Assembly (NCBI RefSeq): GCF_029227915.1
Contig: NC_079881.1
Coordinates: 6,140,001-6,200,000 of the forward strand
Direction: 5' to 3'
Length of the DNA stretch: 60,000 nt
Source of the DNA: Hydractinia symbiolongicarpus
Lineage: Eukaryota > Cnidaria > Hydrozoa > Anthoathecata > Hydractiniidae
Shown: positions 55,501 through 60,000 of the stretch, in pieces
Layout of the letters: every line of letters starts with the position of its first letter
Position numbering within the stretch: position 1 is the stretch's first letter
Notes under the pieces: model-generated
The model's database searches: none
Told to the model about the DNA's origin: nothing
Seen by the model: the letters and a program-made list of their open reading frames with translations, nothing else
Made by a program: the position numbers and the translations under genes

Positions 55501-58500
55501 CTTTTCAGAATCCTCTTACACTAAATTTTGTCAAAATAATACTGTTTTTTGACAAATTCATCATCATCATCATCATTCTCGGCTTAACGTCCGTTTTCCA
55601 TGCTAGCATGGGTTGGACGGGGTATATTAATGACCCTCTTCCAATCTGATCTAGACTGTGTTAGATCTAAACTCAACTTCCTCTCTATCAAGTCTGTCCT
55701 TATAACCTCCTGCCATGTCTTTCTCGGTCTGCCTCTGGGCTTTGCCCCAGGAACTATCAAGTCTCTACACTTTCTTACCCAATTATCCTCCTCCATTCTT
55801 TCTAAGTGCCCCAGCCAATTCAATCTTCTTATCTGGATAACATCTTTAATTCTACAGAGACTTAGCCTGCTTCTTAGCTCATCTGAACTCTTTCTGTCTC
55901 TCAGACTGGCATTACACATCCACCTAACCATTCTCATATCATTCCTTTCTAAACGGTCAAGATCTTCCTGCTTCACTGCCCATGTCTCACTACCGTACAA
56001 CATAACACTTCTTACACAGGCCTCATACAACCTACCTTTTACCTCAATTGACAGGACTCTGCTAGTCAATAAAGGAAGTAACTCTCTAAACTTTTTCCAA
56101 GCAGAACCTATCCTGCAAGTAACACTTCTTCCAACACCCCCTTCACTGCCCAACATATCACCTAAGTAACAGAAGTTCTTAACTATCTCTAACGAGCCAC
56201 TGTTGTACATCATTAAAGCTGGAAATACTTCATTCTCTATAATCTCACCTTTGCAACGCTTGCATACAAACTGTATGCCAGCTCTTAACCTTCCACTAAT
56301 ACTACTGCACTTCTTATGTACCCAATGCTTGCAAGTCTGACAAAAAATTGAGTTACTACCAACCCCTTTCCTGCAAACTCCACAAGGCCACTTTCCAACT
56401 ACAAGGTCACACTTGGCTGCAATGCTACTTATCATGACTTTAGACTTTGCTGTGTTTACCTTCAGCCCTTTTTCTTCTAGTCCTTTCTTCCACTTCTCAA
56501 ACTTTTCAACTAATTCTTCCATCGACTCTGCTATGAGAACCAAATCATCTGCATACAATAACTCCCATGGGCAACCTGTTCTGAACTCCATCGACAGCGC
56601 TTCTAAGACTAGAATAAACAACGAAGGACTAAGTACAGAACCCTGATGTACACCAACATTTACACTAAATTCATCACTAAGTGAATCGTTAATCCTCACA
56701 CGACTTCTAGCATTGCTGTACATAGACTGAACCATCGTAACTAGCCACTCATCCACACCTAATTTTCTCATAGCCCACCAAATAACTTTACGTGGCACTC
56801 TATCAAAAGCTTTCTCTAAATCTACAAAGGCAAAATAGAGATTCTTTTTCTTTCCTAAATACTTTTCCTGAAGCTGTCTGAGTAAAAATATTGCATCTGT
56901 AGTGCCACGCCCTGGAACAAAACCAAATTGCATCTTATCTATATCAATTCTTTCTCTAAGTAACTTATCAATCACTCTTTCAATAACTTTCATTACTTGA
57001 TCAACCAACTTCAAACCTCTATAGTTACCCCTTTCTAATGCATCACCCTTGCCCTTGAAACAATTCACTATTACACTCGACTGCCACTCACTCGGAATAG
57101 CACCATCCTTTATAATCTGGTTAGCAAGACTTGTAATAAGCTTAACTCCAATATATCCAGATGCTTTTACCATCTCTGCAACAATACCTGATACTCCTGC
57201 AGCCTTGCCAATCTTCATTTTCCTAATAGCCTCTACTACCCATTCTGTCTTGATCTGCATGGCTGGCCCTTCTACGACATCATCATCAGACAAATTACCC
57301 TCGTCCCAATCAAACTCAGTGTTAAGCAACCTCGGATGATGATTCTTCCAAGCTACCCTTTTCTCCTCCTCTGTGCTAGCCAAAACACTTCTCACCTACA
57401 ATATCTTGATTAGTCTTCATCATTTGCTTTGCTATCTTGAATACCTCATTGCGCTGGTCTTCCCTTCTTAACACATCTGCAAATCTGTTTCTCTCTGCTT
57501 CTGATTTTGCCTTATACACTGCTGTACGAGCTCGACGCTTAGCTTCTAAGTAAATATTTTTACTACCACCTGACTTCCACTCTTTCCAAAGTTTCCTCTT
57601 TTCCTTTATACACTGGTCAACCTCATTATTCCACCACCAGGTCTGTCTATGTCTAGCTGGTCCTTTCGTCCACCCACAGGTATCATCAGAAGCTTCTAGA
57701 AGACAATTCTTCAAAGTAGTCCAAGTACTTTCAACATTGTCACTATCACAATGACTATTGTAGGCTAACTGCTGAACTTTTGCACTAAATTGTCTTGCTA
57801 CAATCTCTTCCTTCAGCTTCCAGACTTTTCGACGGGGCCTGTACTTTCCCTTGGCTTCTCTGACACTCTTTAAGATAATATCACAAACCAGCAACCTATG
57901 CTGGGAAACACACTCTTCCCCCGATATAACTTTCACGTCCTTCACCACTTTCTTGTCTGACTTTCTAACCAAAAAGTAATCTATCTGTGTCTTACAACCA
58001 CCTGACTCATATGTTATCAGCCTACTCTGTCTCTTACTGAATGATGTGTTGCAAACCACCATGTCCGTTGCCATTCCAAACTCAAGCAATCTCTCCCTTC
58101 CTTATTTCTGCTCCCAAATCCATAGCCTCCATGCACACCTCTATAACCTTCAGATGACTTCCCAACATGACCATTAAAGTCGCCGCCCACCATGACAAGT
58201 TCAGTGTCTCCAAACTTTGATGTGACTGCTATTAACTCATCATAAAACTTATCTTTATCTTCCTCACTGAGTCCACACTGTGGAGCATAAACTGACAAAA
58301 AAGTGACAATCCTATTACCTATCAAAAACTATTTATGTCTAAAAATGATTTTTAGGTGACAGGAAACATTTTTATGTCACTCGTCATGAGTTTTGTCCAC
58401 TGTGCCAAATTATGTCCAAAATTTAGAAAAGAAAAAGTTAACTCTAGTCAGGCAGACAGACCCATGAAGTACTCAGGGTAAATGTATTACAAAAAAAGTG

Positions 58501-59641
58501 GTGCATGCATACAATTGAATGTGAAAACTTTTATTTAATGCTGCAAATTTTTAGGTTAGCTCTAACCTCCTTCAAAAAATGTCAAATCCGTGTCTGAAAA
58601 AAATTGTTTCAGCAGAAGAATTTATGCTCAGTTATCCCTTGTAATCAGATTTCCTTGTATCACTGGTGGAAATTTTTAATTCCACAGAAATTTTTTAGTT
58701 TAGTAAATTGATGTGTGGCAAAAATAGTCCCGAAAAGTGTTTTTTACAATTTAATTTTATTTGTATTGTTTACAAAAATTAGCACATTAGATGAAGAAGC
58801 ATGCCTATCTAAAAAGGGTTGATACCAAAGTTTTTAACACTTGTGTTCCAACTACAACAAAAGTTAGCACAAGAGCAGTGTGTTATGCATGATAGAGATT
58901 GCTCGGGTTTACTAGGTCTCTTTACAACTGTTAAATGAAAGAAAAGCTTTAACATTTTTCTATTCCAAAACAAATTGTAAGGGTTGCGTTCTTTTGTTGG
59001 TGCTTCCATCTCGAAGCAAGTTTTCAGAATTTATTTTTTCTAATTTAATCCTAATCTTGTGAAAGTTCATTGCCAGAGTTTAATTTTATAATTCAGAAAT
59101 AAGTTTATTTTGGAGGGTTTCTATCTCTTACTTCAAAGAAAGACAAGAGATATAACAAAAATTATGAATATTTTTTTATCCTAACTTTTTTATTTTAATC
59201 TTCTTGTTCTAACATTTGTTCTGCTTCTGAATCAATTTTTTATTATCCCTCTGATATCCACAAATTCTAAGTAATTCCTAACTCCTACTAATAAAAAACA
59301 ATAAATCCAAGATTTGCTGATGTTGTCCATGTTTAAGTTACAAATGATAACCTGATGCCAGTTTCCATCTTTCTGCAACAAAGTTATTTAGCTTACCCAG
59401 CTTTTATAGTCCGACCTCAAAACTTTTCAACTAATTGTTTAATTTCTACGCTATTTTGTTGTTATAATATTTGTTTTTTTAAAAAAATGTATTCAATTGT
59501 AAAAAAAGTACATTTTAAGTGGATGTGTACAAATAGTTGACACTTCTTTATCTTTTTGTTAGGTTGAAAGCATTAAGTTTCTTCCAAAGAATGAACATCA
59601 CTGGCAAATGTGTTGCGTTTGCGTATCGACCAGTATTAGAG
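37502..59641 (+). CDS. TMEM94: TMEM94, P-type-ATPase-like membrane protein, N-terminal half (18 coding exons; continues to the right)
   Basis: TMEM94 is an ER multi-pass protein related to P-type ATPases; recent work ties it to Mg2+ uptake into the ER. Eighteen exons with closing phases give 654 codons (human total about 1356). Exons: 37502-37728, 45750-45883, 46186-46370, 46894-46975, 47088-47166, 47821-47923, 48351-48437, 48960-49070, 49180-49218, 49965-50078, 50763-50946, 51030-51079, 51480-51545, 52617-52735, 53616-53709, 54040-54145, 54721-54823, 59563-59641. Visible parts: membrane segments in exon 1 (TLVSWIGIICILLELVAIVV), exon 2 and exons 7-8 (ILPLLPLTFPLLWILV); an actuator-like WTYRDNKIVNLPWNLLVEGD at about 147-166; HTLGSIT then CCTDKEGIL at about 391-399 in place of the P-type DKTGT; and SLKPLGINILLN, SADLIFDTCSEFW. 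Exons 6 and 9 are the least certain. Introns hold most of the mobile DNA listed here. Confidence 0.92.
38355..39138. mobile_element. Possible inverted-repeat element with TTCGTAT repeats
   Basis: The ends mirror each other loosely: GGTTTATTCTTTCGTATCATT near 38357 and AATGATACGAAAATAAAC near 39117. Inside are many TTCGTAT and TTGTATCA words, a perfect 17-bp palindrome (38778-38817) and an imperfect one (38671-38718). There is no coding capacity. It lies in TMEM94 intron 1. Confidence 0.4.
38778..38817. repeat. Perfect 17-bp palindrome with 6-nt loop
   Basis: TTCAAATGTCAATTTGC, loop ATAAAA, then the exact reverse complement GCAAATTGACATTTGAA. Confidence 0.95.
39936..40266 (+). repeat. Split repeat A1 (331 bp)
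   Basis: Starts ATGGAGCTAAATGAATATTT and ends CAGATTTGAAGCTC. It opens with a 9-bp hairpin, GAGCTAAAT-GAAT-ATTTAGCTC. Same as 42404-42734. Confidence 0.92.
40298..40570 (+). pseudogene. Gag-like N-terminal fragment joined to the recombinase frame
   Basis: A 90-codon frame starting MAPKNKQPLQKG. After a Pro/Thr/Ser-rich stretch comes WASMGKEALLLLANSLNIHT, which looks like the first helix of a SAP DNA-binding domain, common in Gag proteins of this element class. At about 40530 the frame passes out of phase into the recombinase frame, next to a CTTTTA run. I infer an internal deletion that removed the rest of Gag, the reverse transcriptase and the RNase H. Confidence 0.5.
40539..41345 (+). CDS. 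Tyrosine recombinase of the element
   Basis: A 268-codon open frame of the phage-integrase (tyrosine recombinase) family, the strand-transfer enzyme of DIRS/Ngaro/PAT elements. The catalytic set is visible: Arg95 in GLLRVSEY, a Lys in the beta hairpin (about 132-135), His204 and Arg207 in THSFRIGGASAAA, Trp230 in ILGRWSSD, and the nucleophile Tyr in CYRRYIHLP (235 or 238). The N-terminal part, KYATIKVYLCGIQY, is the end of a SAM-like core-binding domain, so the protein is short at its N-terminus. The listed start is the first ATG of an open frame and not necessarily real. The frame has no stops, which fits a recent copy. It could also be compared with Crypton recombinases, but the split repeats argue against that. 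Confidence 0.88.
   Translation: MSTRVKYATIKVYLCGIQYQSLICGFSEKISDMGKLYYVMRGIRRTENVVSRQRLPITPSHLHEMLRFINNSCFSFCDKAMWRCLILFAFFGLLRVSEYVCPSKTYFDPNIHLSPSEFSFSPCNNTLYMTIKSSKTDPFRKTFQIRFGRIKGDLCPVKAFSQFLVYRGTHQGPWFVLSNGEFVTRKLVSAFVKISVNGPDLNTHSFRIGGASAAASCGIPDSAIKILGRWSSDCYRRYIHLPNKVLTQWCSKMANLNDVPKLWDIRSI
41624..42402 (+). repeat. Split repeat B1 (779 bp)
   Basis: Starts TGGGGATGTCGGGCTTCC and ends CCAAGACAATTA, directly followed by A2. Matches 43093-43881 except for a 10-bp indel in a TTATTATCA run near 41710. Confidence 0.92.
42404..42734 (+). repeat. Split repeat A2 (331 bp)
   Basis: Second copy of A1. The B1-A2 junction CAAGACAATTA-A-ATGGAGC is the sequence expected from a circular or tandem intermediate. 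Confidence 0.92.
42735..43092 (+). other. Unassigned 358-bp spacer between A2 and B2
   Basis: It starts with a CACC run and is less AT-rich than its surroundings. The plus strand has two overlapping short open frames (42726-42962 and 42832-43032), with MPNMLASDHWHFFSR and GGHANTDHCGCTVALAAR; I recognise neither. In classical PAT/Ngaro elements A2 abuts B2, so this is either leftover internal sequence of another copy or a normal part of this subfamily. Confidence 0.6.
43093..43881 (+). repeat. Split repeat B2 (789 bp), right end of the element
   Basis: Second copy of B1 with a 10-bp insertion. The right border is CAAGACAATTA followed by flanking ATATATGTTTAATG. Confidence 0.92.
44216..44737 (-). 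pseudogene. Relic of a MULE-like transposon protein
   Basis: An open frame of 173 codons with MDSSAKRRIEQQTNSTNLSF, CHSDINIVELKKPGISSKII and EGERSWCSYQRD followed by TYK. The SWCxYQRD..TG.NTYK pattern resembles the DNA-binding region of animal Mutator-like transposases (CPTGxxSWC-type). It has no DDE core, ends in unrelated sequence and lies in TMEM94 intron 1, so I read it as a fragment. The family call rests on short motifs remembered, not on a search. Confidence 0.45.
46530..46830. repeat. Minisatellite, three to four degenerate units of about 95 bp
   Basis: Units share TTCCCTGG(A/G)CTAACAACTTA, AGAGTAATTA, ACAAAATACTGATATT and AACAGATGTATT. It lies in the TMEM94 intron after exon 3. Confidence 0.8.
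47955..48122 (-). mobile_element. tRNA-derived SINE next to TMEM94 exon 6 (SINE 2)
   Basis: On the minus strand: A-box region TGGCCTTATGGTTAAGG (48114-48098), B box GTGGTTCGGTCA (48072-48061), then a body with ACGGGTCAACC and GCCATGTGAGGAAAATT (48037-47991). The body matches SINE 1, the head does not. Its 3' end comes within tens of bases of the exon 6 donor. Confidence 0.75.
52540..52562. repeat. TTG microsatellite
   Basis: About seven TTG units in the TMEM94 intron before exon 14. Confidence 0.85.
52749..52869. mobile_element. Short mariner-type MITE (121 bp)
   Basis: The ends ACAGTATTCTCTTTATTTGA and TAAATACAGAGAATACTCT are inverted repeats of about 26 bp with few mismatches (both ending in GCCC on the inside), and TA flanks each side. 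The CAGTATTCTC-type terminus and TA target suit the Tc1/mariner superfamily. It lies in the TMEM94 intron after exon 14. Confidence 0.75.
54233..54420 (+). mobile_element. Decayed 3' fragment of the same LINE family
   Basis: AAAGTAGACCAAGAAAGGCT, GGTAGGAGATAAACAGAATT and CAGCCCCGTCCTTCTCATGC match the LINE 3' end (GGCAGACCGAGAAAGACTTG and so on) at roughly 70-75% by eye, followed by a degenerate GAT tail. It is an older insertion than the copies at 11596 and 55559. Confidence 0.75.
55584..57395 (-). CDS. LINE reverse transcriptase with internal PHD-type finger
   Basis: A 603-codon open frame. The RT motifs are in order: NYRGLKL (124-130), MQFGFVPGRGTTDAIF (155-170), FVDLEKAFDRVP with the motif A Asp (190-201), HQGSVLSPSLF (250-260) and YADDLVLIAES (281-291). 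After the thumb region a zinc finger spans about 338-381 in the order C-x2-C-x10-C-x2-C-x4-H-x2-C-x14-C-x2-C, the C4HC3 spacing of a PHD finger (CGVCRKGVG, CKHWVHKKC, CKRC). The C-terminus has [20 protein letters not shown] and [10 protein letters not shown]. The frame is intact and ends 25 bp before the GAT tail. The start is not original: the true ORF continues upstream in another frame. Confidence 0.92.
   Translation of the reverse strand: MRSVLASTEEEKRVAWKNHHPRLLNTEFDWDEGNLSDDDVVEGPAMQIKTEWVVEAIRKMKIGKAAGVSGIVAEMVKASGYIGVKLITSLANQIIKDGAIPSEWQSSVIVNCFKGKGDALERGNYRGLKLVDQVMKVIERVIDKLLRERIDIDKMQFGFVPGRGTTDAIFLLRQLQEKYLGKKKNLYFAFVDLEKAFDRVPRKVIWWAMRKLGVDEWLVTMVQSMYSNARSRVRINDSLSDEFSVNVGVHQGSVLSPSLFILVLEALSMEFRTGCPWELLYADDLVLIAESMEELVEKFEKWKKGLEEKGLKVNTAKSKVMISSIAAKCDLVVGKWPCGVCRKGVGSNSIFCQTCKHWVHKKCSSISGRLRAGIQFVCKRCKGEIIENEVFPALMMYNSGSLEIVKNFCYLGDMLGSEGGVGRSVTCRIGSAWKKFRELLPLLTSRVLSIEVKGRLYEACVRSVMLYGSETWAVKQEDLDRLERNDMRMVRWMCNASLRDRKSSDELRSRLSLCRIKDVIQIRRLNWLGHLERMEEDNWVRKCRDLIVPGAKPRGRPRKTWQEVIRTDLIERKLSLDLTQSRSDWKRVINIPRPTHASMENGR
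57376..58325 (-). pseudogene. LINE endonuclease and linker, broken by two frameshifts
   Basis: The first piece (58325-58017) carries VTFLSVYAPQCG and VMVGGDFNGHVGKSSEGYRG, the middle of an exonuclease-endonuclease-phosphatase domain with the catalytic Asp and Asn. Near 58090 the frame shifts and the second piece (58089-57376) continues from LEFGMATDMVVCNTSF through IDYFLVRKSDK to MMKTNQDIVGEKC. A second shift near 57390, with a few codons apparently lost, leads into the RT frame. The N-terminal catalytic residues lie in the truncated part, so this copy could not act on its own. Confidence 0.85.
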
Positions 59642-60000
59642 GTAGAAGTTATATTTTTTTATTAGCAATATAGCCAACTGTGCAAATGTTATTAACGCCT
59701 TGGTGGTCGTGATTTTGAGTAAAATTGAAATGAATTTCCCCGATTTTACTGAGCTGTGGTTGATTATTTCCCTTCAACAAGACATTTGCATACAAAATGT
59801 ATCTATTTTTTATTAGCTAGTTTCCTTTCCTTTTGTTTCGTGGATGCAACACCGTTGTCCTCCCATATGAAAAAACAGCAGAGGGCTCCACCCCCTAAAA
59901 CGCCGTGAACCCCATAGGGCAATCGCAGCCAGTAAAAGGGCTATGCTTTTGGAGTTCTTAAATAAAAACAAGCGAATTGGAAGAAAGCTTTGTCAATCTC
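59642..60000 (+). other. TMEM94 intron, left part
   Basis: Starts with donor GTAGAA after exon 18. No further coding exon or repeat is recognised before the window ends. Confidence 0.6.

Larger units (their letters stand above)
55559..58327 (-). mobile_element. Non-LTR retrotransposon (RTE-like LINE), 5'-truncated
   Basis: On the minus strand: part of an apurinic-type endonuclease, a linker, a reverse transcriptase with a PHD-like finger, then GCCGAGAATGATGATG and a GAT repeat as the 3' tail. A short tandem-repeat tail in place of poly(A) is typical of RTE-clade elements, and the GGDFNGHVG endonuclease motif fits that clade. The 5' end is cut within the endonuclease at about 58327. It lies antisense in the TMEM94 intron between exons 17 and 18. 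Confidence 0.9.

Noticed and set aside
55600-56169. 189-codon plus-strand frame
   Set aside because: Shadow of the LINE reverse transcriptase on the opposite strand.
1-60000. CRISPR array, rRNA or prokaryotic operon
   Set aside because: No regularly spaced direct repeats, rRNA-like stretches or packed co-directional genes; the window is plainly animal nuclear DNA.

Overview
This is an AT-rich animal genomic window with short exons, GT-AG introns and many mobile elements. The gene content, the cnidarian-type transposon families and the overall look point to a cnidarian, most likely a hydrozoan. That placement is inference; nothing here fixes the species. No prokaryotic operon, CRISPR array or rRNA gene is visible.

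Layout. (1) 350-15592, minus: the 5' part (26 coding exons, 1277 codons) of a LOXHD1-type protein made of tandem PLAT domains; the gene runs off the left edge. (2) 15593-21286: intergenic DNA holding two inverted-repeat elements, a palindrome and a dispersed repeat. (3) 21287-27132, minus: a complete 13-exon mitochondrial dicarboxylate carrier (SLC25A10 type, 291 aa). (4) 27133-30070: intergenic, with a repeat pair close to the carrier's start. (5) 30071-35183, minus: a complete 9-exon UBFD1 (277 aa). (6) 36319-36708, plus: IFT20, with an uninterrupted coding region. (7) 37502 to the right edge, plus: the first 18 coding exons (654 codons) of TMEM94, a P-type-ATPase-like ER membrane protein. 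Exon joins were chosen by splice sites, reading phase and remembered human homologues; all phases close.

Mobile DNA. TMEM94 intron 1 (about 8 kb) holds the most unusual item: a tyrosine-recombinase element at 39936-43881 with the order A1 - recombinase ORF - B1 - A2 - spacer - B2. This is the split-direct-repeat layout of PAT/Ngaro-type retrotransposons, but with no reverse transcriptase left. Another TMEM94 intron holds a 2.8-kb LINE whose reverse transcriptase carries a PHD-type zinc finger after the YADD motif; a near-identical 3' fragment lies in a LOXHD1 intron. Two tRNA-headed SINEs share one body sequence, and several MITE families, a MULE-like relic and minisatellites are spread through introns.

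The genes do not form one pathway. LOXHD1 and IFT20 are both linked to cilia or hair bundles, but nothing here shows co-regulation.
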